From the NCBI GenBank assembly GCA_020429915.1, contig JAGQKV010000013.1, forward strand, positions 132,689-196,688: a stretch of DNA of 64,000 bases, written 5' to 3'. The position numbers and the translations under genes were made by a program. Source of the DNA: Candidatus Omnitrophota bacterium. GTDB taxonomy: Bacteria > Omnitrophota > Gorgyraeia > Zapsychrales > Zapsychraceae. A model generated the notes under the pieces. It did no database searches, was not told where the DNA came from, and saw only the letters and a program-made list of their open reading frames with translations. The first letter of the stretch is position 1. Each line of letters opens with the position of its first letter. Shown here piece after piece: positions 36,394 to 45,298 of the stretch.

Positions 36394-36696
36394 ATGACTG
36401 ATTCCCCCAAAGTGAATGCCGACTTTCCCTGGGACAGTGACGCGACGGCCAAATTTCAGGAGATGCTGAGGCGTATGCCGGTTTTTGCCCGTCCGATGGC
36501 GGAGCGTCCGGTCGCCAGGAAGGCCGAGAAACTGGCGGTTGCGGACGGCCAGTCCGCGGTGTCGGTGCGTTATCTGATCGACGCGTTTTTCGAGGTGACG
36601 CCGTTCGGTTTTCACGGACCGATGATGACCGACATGGAGGCCGTGGGGCTGGACTATCGGAGCTTCGGCCATCCCCGCGATTATACCCGCGGTTGA
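36394..36696 (+). CDS. PCP_red domain protein
   Basis: A 100-residue protein. Its first 65 residues (FPWDSDATAKFQEMLRRMPVFARPMA, then RKAEKLAVADGQSAVSVRYLIDAF) match the PCP_red domain, named from the C-terminus of the light-independent protochlorophyllide reductase B subunit. No chlorophyll gene is present. In non-phototrophs the domain occurs as small proteins of unknown role, so the assignment is a domain call only. TTAGGAG lies about 10 bp before ATG 36394. Confidence 0.75.
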   Translation: MTDSPKVNADFPWDSDATAKFQEMLRRMPVFARPMAERPVARKAEKLAVADGQSAVSVRYLIDAFFEVTPFGFHGPMMTDMEAVGLDYRSFGHPRDYTRG

Positions 36697-36836
36697 CCGG
36701 CAATCGACAGCGGCTAGAATCTCCTGTTCACGTAGCGGATCTTGGTTATAATAATTGTCTCCGGTCATCCAGACCCGGAGAATTTTACCGGATTCCGTAA
36801 CGCGTGTGCCGTTCAGGACCGGCGGGACCCTCTTGA

Positions 36837-37202
36837 ATGAACAATTCTATTACTATCGTTGACCCGTTGGCCGATGAGGCTGATTTGTTAAAAAGCGTGC
36901 TGGAAGAAGCGGGGTTCGGCTATCGCTGCCGGACCCTGTCGCAGCTTGATCATCTCGGCGATGCTTTTAGCGCGGGCGAGGCGGATGTGGTCCTGGTCGA
37001 TCAGGATTTGATCGACGGTTCGGCGCTGAGGCTGCTACAAAAATTAAAGCGGAATCACCGCGGGTTGCGGGTCCTCATCTTGGCCCATGAAGTGTCCCAG
37101 GATTTGTACCGGCGCGCCATGGAGCATGCCCTCGACGGCTTTTGCCTGAAAGGTGACGACTATCCGGCACTGATCGATTCCATCGAACAAACCATCAACT
37201 GA
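36837..37202 (+). CDS. Stand-alone response-regulator receiver domain, partly degenerate
   Basis: A 121-residue protein with a single receiver domain. The phospho-acceptor region VVLVDQDLIDGSAL (Asp about 56) and the late Lys (CLKGDDYP) are present, but the N-terminal acidic pocket is reduced to IVDPLADEAD. It may still be phosphorylated, or act as a phosphate-independent adaptor. No histidine kinase lies next to it; the nearest is at 49735-50892. Confidence 0.75.
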   Translation: MNNSITIVDPLADEADLLKSVLEEAGFGYRCRTLSQLDHLGDAFSAGEADVVLVDQDLIDGSALRLLQKLKRNHRGLRVLILAHEVSQDLYRRAMEHALDGFCLKGDDYPALIDSIEQTIN

Positions 37203-37250
37203 GCGGCGACAGTCGCCCACAAAATAAATTGACAGAGTAAGGAGTCAAGT

Positions 37251-37676
37251 ATGGATCGCGATACACTCATCAAGAATTTGAACACGGACCTGGCCAACGA
37301 GTACAGCGCCATCATTCAGTACATCAGTTATGCGGCCAAAGTCACCGGGCCTTTCCGCCCGCAGCTGTCGCAGTTTTTTCTCAGCGAAGTCGCTGATGAG
37401 CAACTGCATGCCCAGTTCCTGGCCAACAAGATCGTGGCCTTGGGAGGCGAGCCCACCACGGAAGCGGCGCCCGTCAAAGTCGCCCGGAACAACAAGGAGA
37501 TGGTCGAGGCGGTACTGGAAGCAGAAGACCGGGCGATCAAAAATTACACGCAACGCGCGGAACAGGCCGAACAGTACGGCGATAAAGGGTTGGTCGTCCA
37601 GCTCTAAGATATGGTCCGCGATGAGAGCGGGCACGCCGAAGAAACCGAGCGTATATTGCGCGACTGGCCGCTATAA
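37251..37676 (+). pseudogene. Ferritin-like protein gene with in-frame TAA stop
   Basis: The frame from ATG 37251 (ribosome site TAAGGAG) encodes a ferritin-like four-helix protein (LANEYSAIIQYISYAA, SEVADEQLHAQFLANKI, EAEDRAIKNYTQRAEQAEQ). TAA at 37605-37607 stops it at 118 residues, yet the same frame continues with DMVRDESGHAEETERIL to a stop at 37674-37676. The lost part is the last helix with the ExxH metal ligands. A single base change (for example GAA to TAA after the QL) would explain it. It may be a recent pseudogene, an assembly error, or a truncated form with altered metal site; 118 residues may still be made. Confidence 0.8.
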
Positions 37677-37690
37677 GACAAGGAGTTGCC

Positions 37691-38119
37691 ATGGCCGATT
37701 TGCAAAGAGCCATTGCCATTGCCGTGGAGGCGCATCGTGATCAAACCAGACGCAACGGGTCACCCTATGTTCTTCATCCGTTGCGGGTGATGCTGTCGTT
37801 CGAGGACGAAACGCGCCGAATCATCGGCGTCTTGCATGATGTGGTGGAAGATAGTGACTGGAGCCTGGATGATTTGCGCGAGGAAGGCTTTGCCGCAGAG
37901 GTGGTGGCCGCCGTTGATGCGTTGACCAAACGCGAGGGGGAGGATTATCAGGATTACCTGGACCGCCTCGAAACGGATGCCCTGGCTCGGTCTGTGAAGC
38001 TGGCTGATTTGCGTGATAATATGAGCGTAGTTGAATTGCCGGTCGTGCGCGAACAGGACACCCAACGGTTGAACCGGTACCGGCAGGCTTACAAACTCCT
38101 GAGCGATCTGCCGGTATAA
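37691..38119 (+). CDS. HD-domain hydrolase (SpoT/MESH1-like)
   Basis: A 142-residue protein with the metal-binding His/Asp set of small HD hydrolases: AIAVEAHRDQTRRNGSPYVLHPLRV, then GVLHDVVEDSDW, then SVKLADLRDNMSV. It resembles the ppGpp hydrolase domain of SpoT and MESH1, without a synthetase domain. A role in (p)ppGpp or nucleotide pyrophosphate breakdown is likely but not shown. It begins 14 bp behind the broken ferritin gene. Confidence 0.85.
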   Translation: MADLQRAIAIAVEAHRDQTRRNGSPYVLHPLRVMLSFEDETRRIIGVLHDVVEDSDWSLDDLREEGFAAEVVAAVDALTKREGEDYQDYLDRLETDALARSVKLADLRDNMSVVELPVVREQDTQRLNRYRQAYKLLSDLPV

Positions 38120-38166
38120 ACGGCGGCATGCTTGCCGGGAGCTGCCGGATCAAGTAAACTTACACT

Positions 38167-38415
38167 ATGGCATTGATCACGCAACTGATATTGCTGGCTT
38201 TCACCTACCTTTTTGCCGTTTGGGTGCTCAATATCTTTGATTTTGATTTCACCCAAGGCAACCAATGGGTCATATCCTTCTTTATCGCGGCGGTCCTGGT
38301 GTACTGGCGCCTGGGGAGTTCCCTGGTGCCGGATATGGATCGCTACCTACTCGGCGGAGTTCTTCTGCTGAGTTCGGCAAGCATTTACGGATCGCAAACG
38401 GAAAGCAGTGCCTGA
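38167..38415 (+). CDS. Small membrane protein
   Basis: An 82-residue protein with three hydrophobic segments (about residues 3-20, 34-50 and 58-72). The family is unknown. No clear ribosome site precedes ATG 38167. Confidence 0.55.
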   Translation: MALITQLILLAFTYLFAVWVLNIFDFDFTQGNQWVISFFIAAVLVYWRLGSSLVPDMDRYLLGGVLLLSSASIYGSQTESSA

Positions 38416-38494
38416 TCAAAGGAAAAAAAGGATCTAAGCCTTGACCGGCAGCGTTCGCCGATGCAGAATACCGGAGAACGTGACAGGAGTGGAT

Positions 38495-38905
38495 ATGGCT
38501 GAATTACAGGAATACACGAAAGAACAAAAAATCAGAATGGAAACCTGGTTGGTCAACACCCTGCAGAAGTGCAAAGACAGGGAGCTGGGTGTCCAAGACA
38601 AGCGTGCGTTCACCTATGAACGCATTGAGCTGGTCATTTACGCCGCAGAGATCGCCGAGTGGCTGCAGATATTCGAACAGGATTATGACGGCGTCCGCAA
38701 ACCGGCCGGTGAGAAGCCAACGGATGAGGATCTTAGGCTGACGCATGCCTACGGCGGGGTGAACGAGATCCAGGTGCTTTTTGCCTGCCCGCTGGACGAT
38801 GAGTTAACGGCGATTGCGATGTTTTGGCCCTGGAACGACAGCGAGCATGTGACGCTGCACATGGCCTTTTGTCGCAACAACTACCAACCGCCCGCGACAT
38901 TGTAG
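38495..38905 (+). CDS. Hypothetical cytoplasmic protein
   Basis: A 136-residue soluble acidic protein. ATG 38495 is chosen because AGGAG sits 5 bp upstream; the frame extends further to a TTG without support. No recognised domain. It is the last gene before a strong terminator at 38987-39014. Confidence 0.7.
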   Translation: MAELQEYTKEQKIRMETWLVNTLQKCKDRELGVQDKRAFTYERIELVIYAAEIAEWLQIFEQDYDGVRKPAGEKPTDEDLRLTHAYGGVNEIQVLFACPLDDELTAIAMFWPWNDSEHVTLHMAFCRNNYQPPATL

Positions 38906-38986
38906 CCATAACGTCCCGGTCGCGAATACGGATACGGTGGCCGGCCACAATGACAACTACGCGCATTAATTTTTCAGACCTTCCCG

Positions 38987-39014
38987 GGGCACTCCTTAAT
39001 GGAGTGCCCTTTTT
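38987..39014 (+). terminator. Rho-independent terminator
   Basis: A perfect 9 bp stem, GGGCACTCC (38987-38995) and GGAGTGCCC (39001-39009), with a five-base loop and five T at 39010-39014. Confidence 0.92.
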
Positions 39015-39035
39015 AGTGTTTCGCGGAGGCGCGTC

Positions 39036-40724
39036 ATGAGAAACAATGTTCATGTGTTCCTTCTGTTGTACGGGGTGGTGCTGCGCGTCGGCTATTTCCT
39101 GTGCGGGGACATGATGAGTCTGCGCGAGACCTTTTGCGCGGAAAACATCCTGTCACGGTCATACCGGGAAATCCTTTATCATTTGCAAATTTTGCCCGAC
39201 CAGCCCTTGAATGCGTTGGGTTTTTATCTGATGGAGAAGATGCTGGCGGAGGCCTTGGGGACGGGCGTCTACGCCTTACGGGTATATCCTTTGCTCTGTT
39301 CGTTATTGGCCCTGTTGATCTTTTTTTATCTGGCCAGGGCCTATCTGTCCTCCATCGGAGCGACGATGGCGTTGGCGTTTTTTGTTCTGTCGGAGTGGCT
39401 GATCGTGAGTGCGGGATTGGTTGGTCCTTATGCGGCGGACGTGTTGACGGGCCTGCTCGCCGTATTTGCGTATGAGCAGACTAAGCGCCGGGAATTTCGG
39501 CCCCGCAGTATGCTGACTCTGACTGTGGTGGGAGCGCTGAGCATGTGGTTTTCGTATGCGGGACTCCTGGTTTGGCTGGCCGTGCTCCTGTGCTTGACGG
39601 AGAATATCATTACGCTGCGTTATGTCCGGAGGATTCCTGCGTTGATGGGATTGATCGGGGTGTGGATGGTCAGCTTCATGAGCCTGTATCTCGTGTGCCT
39701 GAGTCATTTAATCCAGAGTCCGTATACATGGTCCCGGTGGGAGGTGTCGTTCGGTGACGCGCCTTTTTGGAGCTGGTCGAACATGGACTGGACGATCGGG
39801 GCCTTTATTAATTTGTTCGAGTATCCGGTCGACTTTGCCTTTCCGTTGGTCGGCGTGATCTTCTTTTTGGCCGGAGGAGCGGGCCTGGTAAAACGGAATC
39901 CGGGGCATGCGGTCATTCTGGTTTTGCCCGTGGGATTGACCTATGTCCTGGCCTCCCTCAAATTATATCCGCCGTTCGGCAACGAGGCGATTTTCCTGTT
40001 GCCGTTTGTGTATCTGTTAATTGCGGCGGGGTTGGACTGGGTAGGCGCGCGCTTTGCCCGGCCGGGAGTGTGGATCAGCTTGCTGATCTTCGCCTGTTTA
40101 CTGATTCAACCGGTGACGCATTCCACCGACGCATTTGCCGCGGCGCTTCACGGCGTGAGGGCCGAACGCTCGCGGGTCCCGCCACGCCGGGGTGAGATTG
40201 TGATGTTGGGCGACAGTCTGTTCGCCCTGAATGAATGGGAAAGCTTTCTGCGGCATGCTCCGGTGCGGAATATGGGAATAATCGGTGACCGCATCAATGA
40301 TGTCCGCTTGCGCGTTGCCGCGTTGCGCGCCCGTCCTCCGGAGAAGATATTTGTCTTGGTGGGGATTAATGACCGGCCGGGTGCAGACAATGTCGATGAC
40401 TTAATGCGGCAGTACCGTCGTCTGATCCTGGAGTTGCAGCGGGCGTCCCCGCAAAGCAGGATTTTCGTCAGTACGCTGCTGCCGGTCAATCAACAGTTGA
40501 TGCGGCGCCATTTCGGCGTGGAAGTGCGGAATGAAGATGTGCGTCGGTTTAACCGCGCTTTGAAGAGGTTGACCGCGGAGCGGGGTATTCAGTTCGTCGA
40601 CAGCTACCTGATTATGGCGGAGGGTGGGGAATTGCCGCGCGCCTGGACGACGGACGGGGTCCATCTCAGCCGAGAGGGGTATCGCCGCTGGCGGCCTCTG
40701 TTGCTGGGCGTCGCCGGACTTTAA
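39036..40724 (+). CDS. ArnT-like membrane glycosyltransferase fused to SGNH hydrolase
   Basis: A 562-residue protein. Residues about 1-360 have about ten helices and the GT-C/ArnT-like N-terminus (LREAF-type acidic loop seen here as MMSLRETFCAENILS, then PLNALGFYLMEKM and YALRVYPLLCSLLA). Residues about 385-560 are an SGNH/GDSL hydrolase with MLGDSLF (nucleophile Ser), VLVGINDRPG and TDGVHLS (catalytic Asp/His). Such a fusion could build and edit (deacetylate) an envelope glycan on the same protein. GCGGAGG is before ATG 39036. Confidence 0.85.
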   Translation: MRNNVHVFLLLYGVVLRVGYFLCGDMMSLRETFCAENILSRSYREILYHLQILPDQPLNALGFYLMEKMLAEALGTGVYALRVYPLLCSLLALLIFFYLARAYLSSIGATMALAFFVLSEWLIVSAGLVGPYAADVLTGLLAVFAYEQTKRREFRPRSMLTLTVVGALSMWFSYAGLLVWLAVLLCLTENIITLRYVRRIPALMGLIGVWMVSFMSLYLVCLSHLIQSPYTWSRWEVSFGDAPFWSWSNMDWTIGAFINLFEYPVDFAFPLVGVIFFLAGGAGLVKRNPGHAVILVLPVGLTYVLASLKLYPPFGNEAIFLLPFVYLLIAAGLDWVGARFARPGVWISLLIFACLLIQPVTHSTDAFAAALHGVRAERSRVPPRRGEIVMLGDSLFALNEWESFLRHAPVRNMGIIGDRINDVRLRVAALRARPPEKIFVLVGINDRPGADNVDDLMRQYRRLILELQRASPQSRIFVSTLLPVNQQLMRRHFGVEVRNEDVRRFNRALKRLTAERGIQFVDSYLIMAEGGELPRAWTTDGVHLSREGYRRWRPLLLGVAGL

Positions 40725-40760
40725 AAGAATTCCCTCGCATTCGCCGCCTCTCCCCGTATA

Positions 40761-41282
40761 ATGAAAATTCTTATGAATCTCAAACGTCTTATCCAAAGCC
40801 TGGGCCTGGAGCCGCATCCCGTGGAGGGCGGATTCTTCCGCGAGACGTATCGCAGTCGCGGCAAGATCCCGGCCGCGGCGCTGGCCGGCGAATACAAGGG
40901 CGAACGCAATCACTCCACCGCTATTTATTATCTGTTGACTCCGGACACGTTCTCGGAAATGCACTGCCTGCCCACCGACGAAGTATTTCATTTTTATCTC
41001 GGTGACGCCGTGGAGATGCTGCAGTTGTATCCTGCCGGCGAATCCCGGCGTGTCGTGCTCGGACCGGACGTATTTAACGGCCAGCAGGTTCAGGCGGTGG
41101 TGCCCGCGGGGATTTGGCAGGGCTGCCGGCTGCGTTCTGGAGGAGGTTTTGCTCTGCTGGGATGCACAGTGGCGCCGGGTTTTGATTTTCGCGACTATCG
41201 CCGCGGAGTCCGCGAGGATTTGCTGAAGGAATTTCCCGGCGAGCGGGATTTGATTATACAACTCACCAAGGAAGGCGAATAA
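40761..41282 (+). CDS. DUF985 cupin protein
   Basis: A 173-residue protein with the full cupin_5/DUF985 pattern: LGLEPHPVEGGFFRETYRS, TAIYYLLTPDTFSEMHCLPTDEVFHFYLGD, and GCTVAPGFDFRDY. The His and Glu of the cupin metal site are visible. Exact substrate is unknown. The start may also be ATG 40773; a TATAAT overlaps the first ATG but has no -35. Confidence 0.88.
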   Translation: MKILMNLKRLIQSLGLEPHPVEGGFFRETYRSRGKIPAAALAGEYKGERNHSTAIYYLLTPDTFSEMHCLPTDEVFHFYLGDAVEMLQLYPAGESRRVVLGPDVFNGQQVQAVVPAGIWQGCRLRSGGGFALLGCTVAPGFDFRDYRRGVREDLLKEFPGERDLIIQLTKEGE

Positions 41283-41286
41283 TCCC

Positions 41287-42042
41287 ATGATCAAGCTGAT
41301 ATCATTCAACGTCAACGGGATCAAATCGGCCATCGACAAGGGGCTGTTGGATTTTATTAAACAGGCCAAGCCGCACGCGATCTGTTTGCAGGAAACCAAG
41401 TCACCCAAAAAACAGCCGCCTGTCAACCTGCCCGGTTACCAGCTGTATTGGAACTACGCGCAAAAGGCCGGCTATTCTGGGACGGCGATTTTTACGCGCA
41501 TCAAGCCGGTGGAAGTGACCTGCGGCATCGGGATCGAGAAGCACGACCAGGAAGGTCGTGTGATCACGGCGGAATTTGACGACTTTATTCTGGTCTGTGT
41601 TTACGTGCCCAATGCCAAACGCAAGCTCGAGCGTCTGGAGTATCGGGTCCGGGAGTGGGACGTGGATTTTTTGAAGTACCTCAAGAAATTGGAGGCACTC
41701 AAACCCGTGGTTTTCTGCGGAGATCTCAACGTGGCCCATCAGGAGATCGACCTGACCAATCCCAAGGCCAATGTCAAGAACCACGGCTTTACACCGGAGG
41801 AGCGGGCCGGATTCGACAACATCGTCAAGAAGGGCTTTATCGATACCTTTCGCGAATTCGAGAAGGGCGGCGGGCACTATACCTGGTGGAGCCCGATGAA
41901 TAATTGCCGCGACCGGAATATCGGCTGGCGGATCGATTACTTCATGATCTCGGCGGCCCTGCGGCCGCGGTTGAAATCGGCCCGGATCCTGCCGGATGTC
42001 ACCGGATCGGATCACTGCCCGGTCGAAATCGAGCTGAAGTGA
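41287..42042 (+). CDS. xth: Exodeoxyribonuclease III
   Basis: A 251-residue AP endonuclease/exonuclease III. The motifs ISFNVNGIKSA, CLQETK (metal Glu), CVYVPNA, FCGDLNVAH (catalytic Asp/Asn), WRIDYFM and GSDHCPVE (catalytic His) are all intact. It incises abasic sites in base excision repair and would work with the MutY glycosylase at 62968. It begins 4 bp after the cupin gene. Confidence 0.96.
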   Translation: MIKLISFNVNGIKSAIDKGLLDFIKQAKPHAICLQETKSPKKQPPVNLPGYQLYWNYAQKAGYSGTAIFTRIKPVEVTCGIGIEKHDQEGRVITAEFDDFILVCVYVPNAKRKLERLEYRVREWDVDFLKYLKKLEALKPVVFCGDLNVAHQEIDLTNPKANVKNHGFTPEERAGFDNIVKKGFIDTFREFEKGGGHYTWWSPMNNCRDRNIGWRIDYFMISAALRPRLKSARILPDVTGSDHCPVEIELK

Positions 42043-42082
42043 CCTTCAGGGGGGAATAAATACGCCAAAATCTGCTTATTTT

Positions 42083-42112
42083 TTGGAAACGCCGGGACCC
42101 TTGTGGTATACT
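42083..42112 (+). promoter_or_regulatory. Sigma70-type promoter with extended -10
   Basis: TTGGAA (42083-42088), an 18 bp spacer and TGG-TATACT (-10 at 42107-42112), 44 bp before ATG 42157. Confidence 0.75.
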
Positions 42113-42156
42113 TAATCGTATTTGAGTTGGTCCAATAGCAGGTGTAAGGCACAGGA

Positions 42157-42813
42157 ATGTCCCAGAATTGTCGTTATACTAATTTCGGCGGGATCCTTCG
42201 TCCGCCAGCAGTCCCACCACAAGCCAATCCGCTTCTAACTTTTATTTCTCTACATTCCCGATTTGTCCTCATTTTGAGCGCTGTTGGTGTCTTCATGGGC
42301 GGATTACTGTCGTCTCCGGCCGCAGCCTACAAGGTTTCGGAGCGGGAAGACCTTATCGCCAAATATGAGTTGCAGACGTGCAGCGAGGCGGCGTTGCAGG
42401 TGGAGTTTCTGTGCAATCCGGCCTGGGACTATCACCTGTCAGAGGATGCCTTGCTGGTGGTGATTTCCCAAGATCCGATGGTCACGATGACCTTTGCGCG
42501 TATGGATGCGGATATCAATTATTTGTACCAAATGAACAAGAATGAACTGGCCAAGAAGGATCTTTACCGGCAGGGGTTCAAGGCGGATTTACGCAAGGTC
42601 AACGGTCATGACGCGCTGGTCGTGAGGGCCTTTTCGCGCAGCGAACCGCAACGGCGGGTGCTGGATTTTTTTTACATTCATCAGGGGCAGTTGTTCGGGG
42701 CCTTGTTCGCGGTGCATCCGATCGACAGTTGGGATGAATACAAATTTCTGATCAAGACGATTTCGGAAAGTATTGAGTTGATTGAAAAGCAAGAGGGCAA
42801 TCAGGCCGCCTAG
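42157..42813 (+). CDS. Hypothetical secreted or anchored protein
   Basis: A 218-residue protein with one hydrophobic segment at about residues 30-55 (FVLILSAVGVFMGGLLSSPAAA) that looks like a signal peptide with a long n-region. The mature part of about 160 residues has two Cys (QTCSEAALQVEFLC) likely to form a disulfide, and an alpha/beta pattern reminiscent of small PsbP/DUF1795-like stress proteins. That resemblance is weak. A good promoter lies 44 bp upstream. Confidence 0.75.
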   Translation: MSQNCRYTNFGGILRPPAVPPQANPLLTFISLHSRFVLILSAVGVFMGGLLSSPAAAYKVSEREDLIAKYELQTCSEAALQVEFLCNPAWDYHLSEDALLVVISQDPMVTMTFARMDADINYLYQMNKNELAKKDLYRQGFKADLRKVNGHDALVVRAFSRSEPQRRVLDFFYIHQGQLFGALFAVHPIDSWDEYKFLIKTISESIELIEKQEGNQAA

Positions 42814-42835
42814 GTAAGGCGGGTTCTTTTACAAC

Positions 42836-43462
42836 TCAGGCGCAGACTTTGATCAATTGTTCCGGTGTGTCGACCAGATAGTCGGGGGCGTGTTCTTCCA
42901 GTGAATTCTTGGAATTGAACCCCCAGGTCACGGCGACAACGGTGATGCCGGCCTTGCGGGCGGCGCGGATATCGCGGATTTCGTCACCGATGTAGTAGGC
43001 CTGGTCGAGATGAAAGTTGTGTTTCTTGACCAGGCGCCGCAAAGAACGGCTTTTGCCGAACACCTTTGAGGTCGAACTGACGAAGTCGAAGATATTCAGA
43101 TCGTGTTGCGCCAGAAACGTCCGGACGTTTTTTCCGGAATTGGTCGTGATGATGCCCATCATGTACCCGAGCGCCTTGAGTTGATGCAGAATTTCAGCCA
43201 AGTCGGTGATGGGCTGGACATCGGCGATCGCGCCGTGAAGTTCGTCCCGCGCGCGAAACAGGATTTGCGGTATTTTGAGTTTCGGGACTTTCAGATATTC
43301 GATGGTTTGTTCCACCGTGCTGTCCTTGAGGGTCTCGATTTCATGGGGCTGGATCAGATTGAATGAGAATTCCGCCGCCAGACGGTTGCTGATCTCGATG
43401 ATATGATGGAAAGTGTCGGCGATGGTGCCGTCGAAGTCGAATAGAAGAAGTTGTTTTTTCAT
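42836..43462 (-). CDS. HAD-family hydrolase, phosphoglycolate-phosphatase-like
   Basis: A 208-residue HAD phosphatase with motif I FDFDGTIADT, motif II ITTNSG, the Lys of motif III (KVFGKSRSL), and motif IV IGDEIRDIRAARKAG. The cap is of subclass IA type. Such enzymes dephosphorylate phosphoglycolate or similar small phosphates; the substrate is open. It is transcribed on its own from a good minus-strand promoter. Confidence 0.9.
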   Translation of the reverse strand: MKKQLLLFDFDGTIADTFHHIIEISNRLAAEFSFNLIQPHEIETLKDSTVEQTIEYLKVPKLKIPQILFRARDELHGAIADVQPITDLAEILHQLKALGYMMGIITTNSGKNVRTFLAQHDLNIFDFVSSTSKVFGKSRSLRRLVKKHNFHLDQAYYIGDEIRDIRAARKAGITVVAVTWGFNSKNSLEEHAPDYLVDTPEQLIKVCA

Positions 43463-43488
43463 AGTCCGATGTCGTTTTGAATGTCATG

Positions 43489-43517
43489 AGTATACAGTAA
43501 GGGGCAAATGAGTTCAA
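43489..43517 (-). promoter_or_regulatory. Sigma70-type promoter for the HAD gene
   Basis: Read on the minus strand: TTGAAC (43517-43512), a 17 bp spacer and TATACT (43494-43489), 26 bp before the start at 43462. Confidence 0.7.
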
Positions 43518-43586
43518 GCGGGCATTCGTTTCATTTGACCCGTCACGATGGACCGCAGGGACCGAACCATAACGAAGGCAGGTGAT

Positions 43587-45095
43587 ATGAAACTCGAAAA
43601 AATAGACGATTTGCTGGAAGTATCCATCGAGCGCGAGGCCTCCGATTTGCATTTGGTGGTCAACAATCCGCCTATGATCCGGGTCCACGGGGAGCTCGAG
43701 GCCCTCGATCCGGAGGTGCTGGATGAAGCGAAGATCAAGGATTTGGTCTTTCAGATGCTCACCGAGCGACAGCAAAACAAGTTTATGATGGATAGGGAGC
43801 TGGACAGCTCCTATTCCTACCGGCAGGATTTCCAATTCCGGGTCAATGCCCACTTTGAAAAGGGGCACATGGCGTCCACGATCCGGATTACCCCGTTGAA
43901 TATCGATTCGATCTTGCGTTTCGGTCTGCCGGAACCGTTGAAGGCCATCGCTAAAATGCATCACGGCCTGTTCGTCGTCTCCGGGACCTCGGGGTCGGGG
44001 AAAAGTACCACGCTGACCTACATCGTCCACCTTATCAATAAAACCCGCCGGGCCAAGATCGTGACCATCGAGGACCCGATCGAGTACACTCATACATCTA
44101 ACAAAAGTCTGATCATCCAGCGTGAGGTGGGGGCCGACACGCCCACCTTCGCCAGCGCCCTGAAGTACTCCCTGCGTCAGGACCCCGACGTTATCGTCAT
44201 CGGGGAAATCCGGGATTACGAGGCGATTTCGATGGCCCTGACCGCGGCCGAAACGGGACACCTTGTATTGACGACGGTTCACGCCCCCGACGCGGTGGAG
44301 ACCATTAACCGTATTATCGACGTTTATCCGGCCGGGTACCGGGAGCAGATCTGCGCACAGCTGGCCGGGAACCTGATCGGCGTCTGTTATCAGACCCTGG
44401 TGAGACGCAAGAATTCATCGGAGCGGACGCTGGCTACGGAACTCCTGCTGACCACGGTCTCGATTCGCAACCTGATCCGGCGCGGGGCCTTTACCGAGAT
44501 TCGCGGGCAGCTTGACTCCGAAGAGGATTCCGATACCCACACCCTGGAGAAGTGTCTCTCGGAGCTGGTGCTGCAGGGTGTTATTTCCCGCGAAACGGCA
44601 TACGAGCATGCCAAGTACACCAATGCGCTGAAAATCGATCACCACGATCCGTTTTCCAAGGCCTCCAAAGAGGCCTTGCACAAACAGAAGGTGGCAGCCG
44701 GCGGAATTCCGCCTGAGGACCAGATGATTATGGACAAGGTCCTTTTGGTCGATCGCAACGAAAAGGATTTAATCGGGATGGCCAAGGTCTTCAAGGACCT
44801 CGGTTACATCAATCTCGGGTTCGTATCCAAGGGCGGCGAGGCGTACAACAAGATCGTCGAGCAGCAGCCGATCATCGTCATCCTCGACACCTTTTTCCCG
44901 GATATGGACAGTTTCAAGCTTTGCCGGATGATCAAGGACAATCCGGACCTGCACACCAAGATCATTATGGTGACCAGTAATCTGCAAACCAACGACTTGG
45001 AGGATGCAAAATCGGCCGGGGCGGATGACTTTGTCGTCAAGACGTTCCAGTTTGATTTGTTGAGAAAAACCCTTGAACAACTAAGGAGTGCATGA
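43587..45095 (+). CDS. PilT-like retraction ATPase fused to a receiver domain
   Basis: A 502-residue protein. Residues 1-350 are a PilT/PilU-type ATPase: N-terminal SDLHL, Walker [13 protein letters not shown] (about 133-143), [25 protein letters not shown] and the His box [16 protein letters not shown]. After a linker, residues about 384-500 are a response-regulator receiver ([12 protein letters not shown], phospho-Asp about 433 in [11 protein letters not shown], Lys in FVVKTF). PilT drives type IV pilus retraction; the fused receiver suggests control by phosphorylation. ATG 43587 has AGGTG upstream and removes a charged 13-residue extension. It overlaps the cold shock gene by one base. Confidence 0.92.
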   Translation: MKLEKIDDLLEVSIEREASDLHLVVNNPPMIRVHGELEALDPEVLDEAKIKDLVFQMLTERQQNKFMMDRELDSSYSYRQDFQFRVNAHFEKGHMASTIRITPLNIDSILRFGLPEPLKAIAKMHHGLFVVSGTSGSGKSTTLTYIVHLINKTRRAKIVTIEDPIEYTHTSNKSLIIQREVGADTPTFASALKYSLRQDPDVIVIGEIRDYEAISMALTAAETGHLVLTTVHAPDAVETINRIIDVYPAGYREQICAQLAGNLIGVCYQTLVRRKNSSERTLATELLLTTVSIRNLIRRGAFTEIRGQLDSEEDSDTHTLEKCLSELVLQGVISRETAYEHAKYTNALKIDHHDPFSKASKEALHKQKVAAGGIPPEDQMIMDKVLLVDRNEKDLIGMAKVFKDLGYINLGFVSKGGEAYNKIVEQQPIIVILDTFFPDMDSFKLCRMIKDNPDLHTKIIMVTSNLQTNDLEDAKSAGADDFVVKTFQFDLLRKTLEQLRSA

Positions 45096-45298
45096 TGGTC
45101 AAAGGAAAAGTTAAGTGGTTCAGCAATCAGAAAGGCTATGGCTTCATCACACCGGAATCGGGCAAAGATGTCTTTGTTCATTTTTCGGCGATTCAAGGTG
45201 ACGGCTACAAAATGCTCGAAGAGGGCCAGGAAGTCGAATTCGAAATCATTGAAGGTCCAAAGGGAGAGCAAGCCGCTAACGTGGTCAAGGCACAGTAA
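45095..45298 (+). CDS. Cold shock domain protein
   Basis: A 67-residue CspA-type RNA/DNA-binding protein with RNP1 KGYGFI and RNP2 VFVHF. TAAGGAG at 45082-45088 is best spaced for ATG 45095, whose first base is the last base of the preceding stop; the ATG at 45092 is also in frame. Coupled to the PilT-REC gene, which is unusual. Confidence 0.95.
   Translation: MVKGKVKWFSNQKGYGFITPESGKDVFVHFSAIQGDGYKMLEEGQEVEFEIIEGPKGEQAANVVKAQ

Noticed and set aside
36758-36781. Inverted repeat TCTCCGG / CCGGAGA
   Set aside because: A 10 base loop and only ATTTTA behind it make a terminator unlikely; it may be chance.
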